Positions 7,405 through 15,715 of a stretch of 37,700 bases of DNA are shown piece after piece; within the stretch, counting starts at the first letter, position 1; each line of letters opens with the position of its first letter. The notes beneath the pieces are model-generated. The model was not told the origin of the DNA. It made no database searches and saw nothing but the letters and a program-made list of their open reading frames with translations. A program made the position numbers and the translations under genes. The stretch is from Acidilobaceae archaeon (lineage in GTDB: Archaea > Thermoproteota > Thermoprotei_A > Sulfolobales > Acidilobaceae). The stretch spans positions 1 to 37,700 of the forward strand of contig JALWEI010000018.1 in the NCBI GenBank assembly GCA_027014125.1, given 5' to 3'.

Positions 7405-9897
7405 CTACTCGCCGCTGTACTCAACGACCTCGATGTACGGGTTCGGGCCCCTCTTCTCTACTATAAGGATCACGTCAACGCTACCGTCCGGGGGTATGTA
7501 TCCTGTGTGCCCCGCTGGCGTTACCCTATACAGGCCCCCGCCTAGGTCCTCAGCCACGCCACCAACCACGTGGATGATCCTGCTGCTAGTGTTCAGGGTA
7601 ACCTGCCACCACGTCGCCGGGCCCGGGCCGCTGTTGGATACCGTGAGCCTGGCCCTGTAGCCTGTGCCCCAGTCCCTATCCACGGTTACGTCTACCGATA
7701 GGTTGGGAGGCTCCTTCACCCACCTATCCACGACTGTGCCGTTCACAACCAGCAGGGCCTCGGTGATGACGGGCCTGTCCCCGGCCACTACTATGATCCC
7801 GCGGGCGTTGGGGCCCCTATTCCAGGGCTGGGCCTCTAGTATATAGTAGCCGTCCTCCTCCCCGGCCAGCGTGGCCCCTGTGGCTGAGATTATGGCCCCA
7901 TCCCTAACCTTGACCTTTAGGCTCCAGCGGGCCTCCTCGTCGAGGCTTATGGTGTACTTGTGTAGGGAGCCCTTGCCCCAGTAGGCTACTACCTCGATCT
8001 CCACGCCCCCACCCGGCTCGCCTCCAGCCAGTATAGTTATGCTCCTGTTCACCTCCCCGCCAGGGCCCCAGGCGTATATGTAGAACGTGGTGTCCCTGTC
8101 TATCGTCACGGCGGTCCTGCCGCTGGGCTTCATGATAGCCTCCAGCGTGCCGTAGTATATCGCGAAGCTCCCCCGGGCCCTACAGGGATTCACCACGCCT
8201 ACATCCATCAGGCCGATCTTGGCTATGTACACGGGGTTCATATACCTGGAGTTGAGCCCGCACACTGTCTCCAGTATGCTGCTCCACGTCTCCTGCTCAG
8301 GGTCGCCATAGGCTAGGCCTAGGACCTTGAAGCCGTGGGCCTTGGAGTACTCCATTGTGGAGCGCAGGGTCTCCTCTATCCACCTCAGGTCCACACCAGT
8401 GTATGGCTTGTACTGGCCGGTGGAGAAGTCGTAGTAGGAGCCGTAGCCTTCGAATAGTAGAGCGTCTATATAGGGTGCTATGCTATCTAGTACTGTGAAG
8501 CCCCTGTTAACCATGATTACTAGGCCGGGGTAGGACTCTCTAATCTCCTGGATAAGCCCTATGACGCCCTCAGTTAGCTCGGGGTACACGTCTACCATGT
8601 CGAGGTTGTCGAGCATCACGCCATCAAAGCCTTGGGACAGCACGTAGGGTATGGCCTCCCAGAGTATGATCTCGTGCCAGCGGGGGTCGCTGGCGTTCAC
8701 CACAGCATCCCCCCAGCTGGTGTACCCTATGATCATGTCGCTACTCACACTACCAGCCCAGGGCTCCCAGCCCCCAACGGTGGTTAGGCTGACATAACCC
8801 AGGGTATACCCGACACCGGGCGACACCCTGGAGGCGTCTACCAGGGGGCTCAGCACCAGGTAGTCCACGCCCGGGATCCCGGCCCCGGGTATGTTGGTGA
8901 CCCACCCGGTGGCGCCGCTGACACTCCAGTCAAGCACCACTACACCTCCAGGCTCGACCACGGTGCTGCTCGCGACGAGATCAACGCTAACCCCGGGCGC
9001 GCTGGTGCACCAGGAGGCTAGCGGGGGCATCTCGTAGTCCATAGCCCAGGCTGGCTGGGGTATCGGGACAAAGCCCCTGCTCCAGGCGGTGCTGCATAGG
9101 GCCTCGGCCTCCTCCCCTGTCCTGGCCGGGTCTGCTACCAGTATCTCCTTGCCAGCGTTATGCGCGTACTCTAGGGCGGCTAGCGCGCTCCTCGTCTCAT
9201 CGGGGTCCTGGGGTGTGGTCTCATTCACCCCTGCCCAGGCTGTCCAGAGCTCCTCCCTCAGCACCCCGTCTATGCAGTCTAGGAGGGTCTGGTTGTATAG
9301 CATGTCATAGGCTCCACCAATGTTTATGTAGACCTTGTAGCCCGGGTCTAGGGATTTAATGTAGCTGCTTATGTCGCATACGAGGTTTATCATCTCGCTC
9401 CTGGTATCGACTCCGGAGGCCCATGAGGGATTCATCTCCTCTATGATCTCGGCAGCGTCTATATTATCGAGGTAGATCCCCTCGAAGCCCATGTCTAGGT
9501 ACTGCGTGGCCATCTGCTTCATGATCTCGTGCCACTCGGGCCTCCAGTACTCTATGTAGTACTCGCCCTCGTACTCCGTGGGCCCGTGAACCCAGGGGGC
9601 CCCGGATATGTTGCTCCAGTAGCTCCTCCACTCCTCCGCGTAACCCGCATTCAGGTACGCCAGGAGTAGGCTAGACCAGTTCAAGCCGACCTCTACAACG
9701 CTTTCCCCGGACTCGTCGGGCTCCAGTACTAGGACCTTCCAGTAGTGCCACTGTATCTTACCCGGGTCAATCATGGTTAGGTAGTAGGCTGCTATAACCG
9801 GCTCGCCCTCCTCCCCGGCCTGGTCGGTTAGGAGGAGTGCTGCCACGGCAACTAGCACGATTAGGGGTATTGCGGCCACGATTATCCTAGCAGCCAT
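7405..9897 (-). CDS. Membrane-anchored protein with two GH114-like domains
   Basis: 830 aa. Residues 4-23 are one hydrophobic helix (signal or anchor), so the rest is probably outside the cell. Residues about 35-290 and about 330-565 look like two copies of the GH114 fold (endo-alpha-1,4-polygalactosaminidase/TM1410 family, a TIM barrel). Each copy has the RPEWHEI or DPRWHEI segment and a strand with the putative catalytic Asp: GIYLDNID (D144) and GVMLDNLD (near 424). The last about 265 residues are beta-rich (GVEIEVVAYWG, ARLTVSNSGPGPATWWQV), probably carbohydrate-binding or stalk domains. Many N-x-S/T sites fit a glycosylated S-layer-associated protein. It has its own promoter (9950-9957). 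It sits inside the lactate/glycolate gene set without obvious metabolic link. Substrate unknown. Confidence 0.8.
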   Translation of the reverse strand: MAARIIVAAIPLIVLVAVAALLLTDQAGEEGEPVIAAYYLTMIDPGKIQWHYWKVLVLEPDESGESVVEVGLNWSSLLLAYLNAGYAEEWRSYWSNISGAPWVHGPTEYEGEYYIEYWRPEWHEIMKQMATQYLDMGFEGIYLDNIDAAEIIEEMNPSWASGVDTRSEMINLVCDISSYIKSLDPGYKVYINIGGAYDMLYNQTLLDCIDGVLREELWTAWAGVNETTPQDPDETRSALAALEYAHNAGKEILVADPARTGEEAEALCSTAWSRGFVPIPQPAWAMDYEMPPLASWCTSAPGVSVDLVASSTVVEPGGVVVLDWSVSGATGWVTNIPGAGIPGVDYLVLSPLVDASRVSPGVGYTLGYVSLTTVGGWEPWAGSVSSDMIIGYTSWGDAVVNASDPRWHEIILWEAIPYVLSQGFDGVMLDNLDMVDVYPELTEGVIGLIQEIRESYPGLVIMVNRGFTVLDSIAPYIDALLFEGYGSYYDFSTGQYKPYTGVDLRWIEETLRSTMEYSKAHGFKVLGLAYGDPEQETWSSILETVCGLNSRYMNPVYIAKIGLMDVGVVNPCRARGSFAIYYGTLEAIMKPSGRTAVTIDRDTTFYIYAWGPGGEVNRSITILAGGEPGGGVEIEVVAYWGKGSLHKYTISLDEEARWSLKVKVRDGAIISATGATLAGEEDGYYILEAQPWNRGPNARGIIVVAGDRPVITEALLVVNGTVVDRWVKEPPNLSVDVTVDRDWGTGYRARLTVSNSGPGPATWWQVTLNTSSRIIHVVGGVAEDLGGGLYRVTPAGHTGYIPPDGSVDVILIVEKRGPNPYIEVVEYSGE

Positions 9898-9949
9898 ACC
9901 CGGCCTAACCCTCCCATTCTGTATGGAGGAGGCTAGCCGGGCGTACTAG

Positions 9950-9957
9950 TATAAAAG
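9950..9957 (-). promoter_or_regulatory. TATA box for the GH114-like gene
   Basis: On the minus strand the sequence CTTTTATA lies about 55 nt upstream of ATG 9897. It is close to the crenarchaeal consensus TTTATA and predicts a start near 9925 with about a 25-nt leader containing GGGAGGGT as a possible ribosome site. The purine-rich BRE position next to it is less clear. Confidence 0.6.
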
Positions 9958-9977
9958 TGGGCCGTGACGCCTATAGG

Positions 9978-10262
9978 CTATTTCATCCTGAGCAGGCTCC
10001 TTGACGCCCTAACCACGCCTACTATATCAATCTTGGAGGGGCACACCTCCATGCATGCACCGCATAGCAGGCAGGTGTATATGGACTCCTCCAGCTCCCG
10101 GGAGGTGTAGCCGTCCCTGGCAAGGATCAGGGACAGGTTGACCCTGCCCCGGGGCCCGTATCCCCTATGCTCCCCGGGTAGTGTGGGGCATACGGGCTCG
10201 CAGAAGCCGCAGAATATGCACTTGGTGGCCTCCTCCAGTATCAGGTCCCTCGGGCTATTCAG
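9978..10262 (-). CDS. Two-cluster ferredoxin subunit with CTG start (GlcF N-terminal half)
   Basis: A 94-aa frame with no ATG, GTG or TTG start. It reads CIFCGFCEPVCP at residues 15-26 and CLLCGACMEVCP at 64-75, two [4Fe-4S] sites of the CX2CX2CX3CP type, separated by GPRGRVNLSLILARDG. This spacing and the GPRGR segment match the N-terminal ferredoxin domain of the glycolate oxidase iron-sulfur subunit GlcF. The frame is closed by TGA shortly upstream. The only sensible initiator is CTG 10262-10260, preceded by AAGGTGGTC with about 6 nt spacing and overlapping the stop of glcD by 8 nt. It ends in RMK and lacks the CCG domains that complete GlcF. Probable role: takes electrons from the GlcD flavoprotein. 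Confidence 0.82.
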   Translation of the reverse strand: MNSPRDLILEEATKCIFCGFCEPVCPTLPGEHRGYGPRGRVNLSLILARDGYTSRELEESIYTCLLCGACMEVCPSKIDIVGVVRASRSLLRMK

Positions 10263-11676
10263 GGTCGACCACCTTCCCCGGGTTCAGTATACCCTTAGGG
10301 TCGAAGACCCTCTTTATACCCTTCATTATATCCAGCGCCTTGGCCGAGCCGCGGGCCTCCAGCTCCATCTTGAGGGCATCCTTCTTAAGCTTCCCTATCC
10401 CGTGCTCGCTACTAACAGTGCCTCCCAGCTCCACGGCTATCCTCATCACCTCCATGTACCACTCCTCCACCCTCTCCCCGATGCCGGGCTGGCCCTCCAC
10501 GTAGGCTACGGCGGGGTGGAGGTTACCATCACCTATATGCCCGCCTAGGAAGGTCTCGAGGCCGAGCCTCTCCTCCAGCTCCCTGAGCTTTACAACGGCC
10601 TCGGGGACCTTGGTTGGGGGGACTGAGATGTCCTCCATGTAGGCCATTATCCTCGAGGCGCCCCTCCTCTCTCGCAGGGCCTTGGCTACCTGGGCGGGGA
10701 AGAGGTTCCTCCTTATCTCGTACAGCCTCTTCTCCTCCGCCTCCCTGGTTGTCTTGGCTATGTAGACGCTCTTGGCCCCCATCTCCCTCATGACCTTCTC
10801 CAGCCACTCAGCATACCTGTCAGTGGCCTCGTGGTTCACATCTATACCCACGAGTAGCATGTGGCCCTCCACCGGTATCCTGGAGCCCACCACGGAGGCT
10901 GCTATCCTGGCGGTCTTCTCGTCCATGAACTCCATGACGAGGGGCTGGACGCCGGACTCCTTTATCCTAACCACCGTCTCCGCTAGGCTTACAAGGTCCT
11001 CGTAGAAGCCTAGACCCGTCACGACGTTCTCGGGCAGGGGGGTTATCCTCAGCGTGGCCTCCCCGACTAGGGCCAGTGTGCCCTCGCTCCCGACTATGAG
11101 CCTGACGAGGTCATAGCCCTGCCTGCACTTTAGGGTTCTGCACCCTATCCTCAGCACGGTGCCCTCGCTGTCGGGGAGGACTATGGTTAGGCCGAGCACC
11201 CAGTCCCTCATAACACCGTACTTGGCCCCCCGGAGCCCCCCGGCCCCGCTGTTTATCGCTCCTCCAACCGTTGCTATGGAGACGCTCCCCGGGTCGACGG
11301 GGAACATGTACCCCTTCTCTGCGAGTACTATATTGAGGTCCCCCAGCCTCACCCCCGGCTGGGTATCGACTATGGTGTCGCCAAGGCTTATCCCCAGGAT
11401 CCTGTTCATCCTCTCCATAGACACTATGAGGCCTCTCCTCTCGGGGACTGCTCCCCCCACCAGGTCGCTGGAGGAGCCCTGCGGGTAGAGGTATATCTCC
11501 CTCTTGTACGCGTAGGCTGCTATCCTGGATAGGTCCTCGACGGACTCGGGGAAGACGACTGCCATAGCGTCGCCCTCGAGCCCGCTGGGCTCCCTCGAGT
11601 AGAGCCTCAGTATGGCGGGGTCGTCTATCGCCCTGACCCCGAGCCTCCTCTCGAGCTCCTGGGCTGTGCTACCCAA
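10255..11676 (-). CDS. glcD: FAD-linked oxidase, GlcD / D-lactate dehydrogenase type
   Basis: Flavoprotein oxidising a 2-hydroxy acid such as glycolate or D-lactate. The N-terminal half is a PCMH-type FAD-binding domain with YPQGSSSDLVGGAVP, GIVSMERMNRIL-like FAD loop and PGSVSIATVGGAINSGAGG. The C-terminal FAD-oxidase domain shows GGHIGDGNLHPAV and SSEHGIGKLK, which carry the catalytic and FAD-contacting residues of the GlcD/DLD family. The frame opens at 11766 inside herA, but I prefer TTG 11676: it is preceded by AGGGTGACC with 7 nt spacing, and a TATA box at 11727-11736 predicts transcription starting near 11705. That gives 473 aa. Its stop overlaps the CTG-start ferredoxin, its probable electron acceptor. 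Confidence 0.9.
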   Translation of the reverse strand: MGSTAQELERRLGVRAIDDPAILRLYSREPSGLEGDAMAVVFPESVEDLSRIAAYAYKREIYLYPQGSSSDLVGGAVPERRGLIVSMERMNRILGISLGDTIVDTQPGVRLGDLNIVLAEKGYMFPVDPGSVSIATVGGAINSGAGGLRGAKYGVMRDWVLGLTIVLPDSEGTVLRIGCRTLKCRQGYDLVRLIVGSEGTLALVGEATLRITPLPENVVTGLGFYEDLVSLAETVVRIKESGVQPLVMEFMDEKTARIAASVVGSRIPVEGHMLLVGIDVNHEATDRYAEWLEKVMREMGAKSVYIAKTTREAEEKRLYEIRRNLFPAQVAKALRERRGASRIMAYMEDISVPPTKVPEAVVKLRELEERLGLETFLGGHIGDGNLHPAVAYVEGQPGIGERVEEWYMEVMRIAVELGGTVSSEHGIGKLKKDALKMELEARGSAKALDIMKGIKRVFDPKGILNPGKVVDPE

Positions 11677-11726
11677 AAGGGGGTCACCCTTGGAGTGTGC
11701 TCTAGAGGTTATGATGACGCCCCAGG

Positions 11727-11736
11727 CGATATAAGC
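11727..11736 (-). promoter_or_regulatory. TATA box for glcD inside the end of herA
   Basis: GCTTATATCG on minus lies just past the herA stop codon. It predicts a start near 11705 and a leader of about 29 nt to TTG 11676, with a good ribosome site at 11682-11690. So glcD is probably not simply read through from herA. Confidence 0.5.
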
Positions 11737-11737
11737 G

Positions 11738-13774
11738 CTACTGGGCTGAGGCATCGTAGTGCGCAACCAGGGGCAGGCTGGTCTGGGCCATCACGTATCC
11801 CTCCCTGTAGGCGTGGCTTGCCACGACCATCATCCTGTCCTGGAGGCGGGGGAGGAGGGGGGTTATATCGCCGGGGAGGTCTAGCCTCTCCGCGTGCCCC
11901 CTCTCGGTCCTCAGCACGATCCTAGTGTTTGCGAGCTGGAGTATGATGTCGTGCAGATCCCTGGGGCTGTGGGTGCTGAAGACCAGGCCTAGGCCCCGGG
12001 CCCTGCCCAGCCTGGCTATCCTGGAGATCATGGAGGCCACCTGCCTGTTAGCCTCCTGCTCCTCCCTGGCGCCCCTCTCCTGGGGGAAGAACTGGTGCGC
12101 CTCGTCTATGAACACGATAACCTTCTCGCCCGTGGACAAGCTGCGGGAGGCCCAGAGGCGCTGCCTCCACGAGATCAGCGCCTCGAGGATCCTGTACGCC
12201 GCAAGCCTAGGCCCCTCAAGGCCCCCCAGCCCCCTGTTAGCAGGCCACCCCAGATCCACCACCACAGGGGCCCCGGATTCCCTGGCAAGCCTCGAGACTA
12301 GGCCCCAGCCCGGCTCGGGGAGGGGGGTTAGGGCCCCGGTGCCTCCACCACCGGGCGGGGTGGAGACCAGTATATCAGCGACCCCGCTGTCGAGGATGGC
12401 CCCGATCCTCCTGTGTAGAGCCTCCACGCTCCCTGGGTGGGGCCTAACCCCCCTCACAACGGCTAGGACCTCTTGGGCGGCGTCGAGGAGGCTCATCCCC
12501 AGCTCGTTCACCTTGAAGGTGGTAACCTCGGCCTCGCTATAGCTCCCCGAGACTATGTGGGCTAGCAGTAGGTCCACTATATCCTCCTCCCCATGGTCTC
12601 TCCTCCTCTCGCTGTACTGGACCAGCGCTGCGTAGAGGGCCTGGAGTGGGGGGTAGTGGCCGTGGATCCTCCTGAACCTCTCCCTGATCCTCCTCAGCGT
12701 CTCCCGGGAGAGGCTCGTTAGGCCGGGCATGAGGGAGAGTAGGCTATCGGTGGGGAGCCTCATAGTGTTTATAGAGTATGGTATGAACACGACCTTGTCC
12801 TCCTCCGCTACGGGGGTTCCCTCCCTGGTTGCAACCCTCCACGGGCCCGGGGGGCCGGCTAGGGGCTCCAGGGAGTCTGCATAGTGGAGCCTTGCCAGGC
12901 TGAGGGTTATACCCTCCAGCCCGGAGGCCCCCTCCTCCACCGCCATCCTGGCCATCGTGGTGGTGACGGGGGTGAGAACCACCACCCTGCCCGGCGGTTT
13001 AACCCCCCGGTATACACTCTCATAGACAGGATCCCCGCTCGGCGGGCCCCCAGAGGGCTCGAGGGGGAGCTGTATAAAGTCCTGGTTCAGGTCCATGACG
13101 ACCAGTAGCGGGGGATTGGATAGCGACATCATGGAGGCGGCCATATTCTTCATAAGCGTAGTCTTCCCGCTACCAGTAGTCCCAATGATTAGCACGTGCT
13201 GTAGGAAAACCTTGAGGGGGAGCCTGACGGGGACCCTGCCACCCTTCACTAGGCCCCCAGGTGAGGCGAGGGCGCCTAGCGTAACGCCCTCCCCGGGCAG
13301 GTGGAGGAGCCTCTCTAGAAGGCCAGGCTCCGGGTCTATAACAGGGCTCTGCGGCTCTATTGCCGAGACCGCCGGGGCCGGGGGGCCTCCCTCGAGGGGG
13401 GCCTCGAGGAGGGGCTCCACGTCTATGAAGGTTAGGGTGAGCAGGCTCTGGGGGTCAGGGCTGCTCGTGTAGGGGCTCAGCGGCGGGTCCACCCCGAGCC
13501 CGGCTATCTCGTCCAGCCTGGTTATACCCGCCACCCTTGCCAGGACGGCGTTGAGGGTCTTCGGGTCTATTATGACCAGGTAGTCCCCCACCCTCCTATG
13601 GGGCCCCTCAACCCTGTAATACACCTCCGGGTCTACCTCAACCCTAACCCTGCCCCCGGCCTCGGTCCTAACCTCGCTATACCTGGAAACCCTGCCTATG
13701 AGGCGGCCATGCCTCTCAGCCTCCCGGTACGCCCTTGCAACCATGTCCTCTAGGTAGTCGCCCAGCCCCTTCAA
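11738..13774 (-). CDS. herA: HerA DNA helicase/translocase
   Basis: Hexameric FtsK/HerA-family ATPase that moves DNA ends to the NurA nuclease during end resection. The N-terminal about 90 residues form a HAS-barrel (GRLIGRVSRYSEV). Walker A is GTTGSGKT at 198-205. Walker B is VIVFIDEAHQFFP near 555, followed by MISRIARLGRARGLGLVFSTHSP (sensor region) and an ANTRIVLRT segment with candidate arginine finger. At 678 aa it is longer than the usual about 500-aa archaeal HerA; extra sequence lies between barrel and Walker A (about 100-180, Pro-rich) and in the middle helical region. The TTG start overlaps the NurA stop (TTGA), so the two are co-translated. No mre11 or rad50 is in the window. Confidence 0.88.
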   Translation of the reverse strand: MKGLGDYLEDMVARAYREAERHGRLIGRVSRYSEVRTEAGGRVRVEVDPEVYYRVEGPHRRVGDYLVIIDPKTLNAVLARVAGITRLDEIAGLGVDPPLSPYTSSPDPQSLLTLTFIDVEPLLEAPLEGGPPAPAVSAIEPQSPVIDPEPGLLERLLHLPGEGVTLGALASPGGLVKGGRVPVRLPLKVFLQHVLIIGTTGSGKTTLMKNMAASMMSLSNPPLLVVMDLNQDFIQLPLEPSGGPPSGDPVYESVYRGVKPPGRVVVLTPVTTTMARMAVEEGASGLEGITLSLARLHYADSLEPLAGPPGPWRVATREGTPVAEEDKVVFIPYSINTMRLPTDSLLSLMPGLTSLSRETLRRIRERFRRIHGHYPPLQALYAALVQYSERRRDHGEEDIVDLLLAHIVSGSYSEAEVTTFKVNELGMSLLDAAQEVLAVVRGVRPHPGSVEALHRRIGAILDSGVADILVSTPPGGGGTGALTPLPEPGWGLVSRLARESGAPVVVDLGWPANRGLGGLEGPRLAAYRILEALISWRQRLWASRSLSTGEKVIVFIDEAHQFFPQERGAREEQEANRQVASMISRIARLGRARGLGLVFSTHSPRDLHDIILQLANTRIVLRTERGHAERLDLPGDITPLLPRLQDRMMVVASHAYREGYVMAQTSLPLVAHYDASAQ

Positions 13775-14961
13775 CTCCTCAGGTCCACCTCGCTACTATA
13801 CGAGACGGGCACCCCTTGGATGCGTAGCCCACGGGCTACTAGTAGGCGGAGGGCCTTAGATATGCCCCGGGCCCTACGGTCGCTGGCCCTGATAGTCACG
13901 GGCTCCAGGCCGCCCCGGGCTATGCTATCAAGGGCTACAACGTGGTGTGGCTCCAGCCCGCGGGCCCTGAGCAACTCCAGGCTCCCCCTGCTATACTCCA
14001 GCCTGTACACCCTCGACGCCCTAGGGCTGTTCTGCCACCTACCCGGGGGGACTACCAGGTACTCCACGACCTTCTCCAGGGCCCCAGGCACGCTAGGCTC
14101 AACCAAGACTCTGGGTGTCACCAGGAGCCTGCCCGGGGAGCGGGTGGAGCACCTCGACTCCTGTAGCATGTGTATAAGCGCCCTATCCCCCTGCCCCTGC
14201 ACACCGGTACAGTCCTCAACCATCTCCCGCAGGCCCGGGGTCGTGGATAGGATCCTGCTCCTCTCAACCCTCTTCACAACCCCTACCACGGGGACCCCGA
14301 GGTCCTCGAGCCTGGCAACAGCTGAGGACCTAGCCCTAGAGAGGCTCCTCCACCCCTCCTCCTGCACCCTCCACAGGGCAGGGGTCAGGGGCCCGTCCAG
14401 TAGGGCCACCGCCCCGGGTAGGAGCCCCTCCTCCACCGCTACCGGAAGGACCTCGCCCAACACCCAGTTCTCCAGCGCCACCCTCCACTCATCCATAACG
14501 GCTTCCACACTATACCCAGGCCCATAGGGCCAACCCCCAGGCCCCCTACCGGTTAGGGGGTACCCGTAGTCGCCCCCGGGCACCACCGCTATGAACGGAG
14601 GCCCCCCGCCGGGGGATACCGGGTACCCGTAGACCTCCGGGTAGTCGTAGAGCTCCACTATGCTCCGGGAGGAGGCGGAGGCCACGGTTATTACTATAGA
14701 GTGGCTGGGGGTCTCCAGGAGCCTGCTGCTACTATCAACACCGACAACCTCAACCCTCGGCCTCCTACGGGGCAGGGGGAGGCGCTGGAGGAGGGGCCTG
14801 GAGCTGTGCTCGAATAGGCGGGACCTGAAGAGGCCCACATCCTCCACGCTATACCCCGAGAGGAGGTCCTCCAGTGTGAGTGCATCTCCGTGGCCCTGGA
14901 CCGTGTGGGGCCTGACCCTAGCTATCTCGCCCAGTAGCGACGGTAGATCCCTAAGCCTCAT
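13771..14961 (-). CDS. nurA: NurA nuclease
   Basis: 5'-3' DNA exo/endonuclease that works with HerA in end resection. RNase H-like core begins at VEVVGVDSSSR with the metal-binding Asp at D76; further candidate acidic residues are in VALLDGPLTPALW and VVALDSIARGG. The NurA family is low in sequence conservation, so the overlapping herA gene is strong support. 396 aa is longer than typical NurA (about 300-340). ATG 14961 lies about 17 nt after a predicted transcription start from the TATA at 15002-15010, so the mRNA has nearly no leader. The promoter is shared with the divergent prepilin peptidase gene. Confidence 0.82.
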   Translation of the reverse strand: MRLRDLPSLLGEIARVRPHTVQGHGDALTLEDLLSGYSVEDVGLFRSRLFEHSSRPLLQRLPLPRRRPRVEVVGVDSSSRLLETPSHSIVITVASASSRSIVELYDYPEVYGYPVSPGGGPPFIAVVPGGDYGYPLTGRGPGGWPYGPGYSVEAVMDEWRVALENWVLGEVLPVAVEEGLLPGAVALLDGPLTPALWRVQEEGWRSLSRARSSAVARLEDLGVPVVGVVKRVERSRILSTTPGLREMVEDCTGVQGQGDRALIHMLQESRCSTRSPGRLLVTPRVLVEPSVPGALEKVVEYLVVPPGRWQNSPRASRVYRLEYSRGSLELLRARGLEPHHVVALDSIARGGLEPVTIRASDRRARGISKALRLLVARGLRIQGVPVSYSSEVDLRS

Positions 14962-15001
14962 CCCAGCCCCAGGCCCCTAATACATGGGGGCGTATATGCA
15001 T

Positions 15002-15010
15002 CTATAAGTA
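15002..15010. promoter_or_regulatory. Bidirectional TATA between nurA and prepilin peptidase
   Basis: CTATAAGTA on plus reads TACTTATAG on minus. The 85-nt gap between ATG 14961 (minus) and TTG 15047 (plus) holds one good TATA patch. Spacing gives about 17-nt leaders in both directions, so one patch could serve both genes. Confidence 0.5.
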
Positions 15011-15046
15011 GCTACCCGGGGGGCCTTGCCACCTGGGGCCCGGGGT

Positions 15047-15709
15047 TTGGACTACCTCCCAGCCGTGGTGGCGGTCGTAGTGATGGGCGTGGCAGGGATA
15101 CTCGACCTGCTCTACAGGGAGATCGAGCCCCTATACTGGTTCTACGCCACCCTCCTGGGGGGCCTAGCCTACCTCAAGACCCACGGGGGCCTGCTAGGCC
15201 AGGCGGAGCCCATCCTGCTAGGCCTAGCCCTAGCCCCCGCCCTGGTCATGGCTGGACTCTACGCCGCCGGCCTCATGGGCGGGGCTGACGTCTTGGCCAT
15301 GGTATTCCTCTCCCTAGCCTACCCCCTGGCCCCGGGGAGCCTGCTCCCCGTGCCGGTCCTGGCAATACTATATGCTAGCCCCCTCAGCGTGGCCCACAGG
15401 ATATGGATGTTGTGTAGGGTCGTCAGGGGGCCCCGGTGCCTGGTCTCGGGGAGGATCAGGGTACCAGGCTACAGGCTGCTATCCGACCCGAGGCTCAGGT
15501 GGTGGCTGGTCTCGGACAAGAGGGCCGGGGGCCTGGATGTGGGTGGGGAGACGTGGGAGATCGTGGCCAAGCTGGGCCCCAGGGAGCCGGTCGAGGCCAC
15601 CCCCGGCCTCCCATATGTCACCCACCTGGCAGCTGGGACCATACTAGCGGTGATCCTGGGCGACGACCCGGTGCTAGGACTCGTAGAGCTGCTGGCAGGC
15701 AGGGGGTGA
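15047..15709 (+). CDS. Type IV prepilin peptidase (PibD/FlaK-like)
   Basis: Membrane aspartic protease that cuts class III signal peptides of archaellins and pilins. Two Asp regions are visible: GILDLLYREI early in the protein and GGADVLAMVF in the middle; the GGAD form replaces bacterial GXGD and is typical of crenarchaeal PibD. Four to six hydrophobic segments surround them (VVAVVVMGVAGIL, ILLGLALAPALVMAGLYAAG, and others). The C-terminal about 70 residues form a soluble part ending in a last hydrophobic segment. I chose TTG 15047 over TTG 15026 because the TATA at 15003 predicts a start near 15030. A GGGGTGA site at its end serves the next gene, 6 nt away. Confidence 0.8.
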   Translation: MDYLPAVVAVVVMGVAGILDLLYREIEPLYWFYATLLGGLAYLKTHGGLLGQAEPILLGLALAPALVMAGLYAAGLMGGADVLAMVFLSLAYPLAPGSLLPVPVLAILYASPLSVAHRIWMLCRVVRGPRCLVSGRIRVPGYRLLSDPRLRWWLVSDKRAGGLDVGGETWEIVAKLGPREPVEATPGLPYVTHLAAGTILAVILGDDPVLGLVELLAGRG

Positions 15710-15715
15710 CACGCC

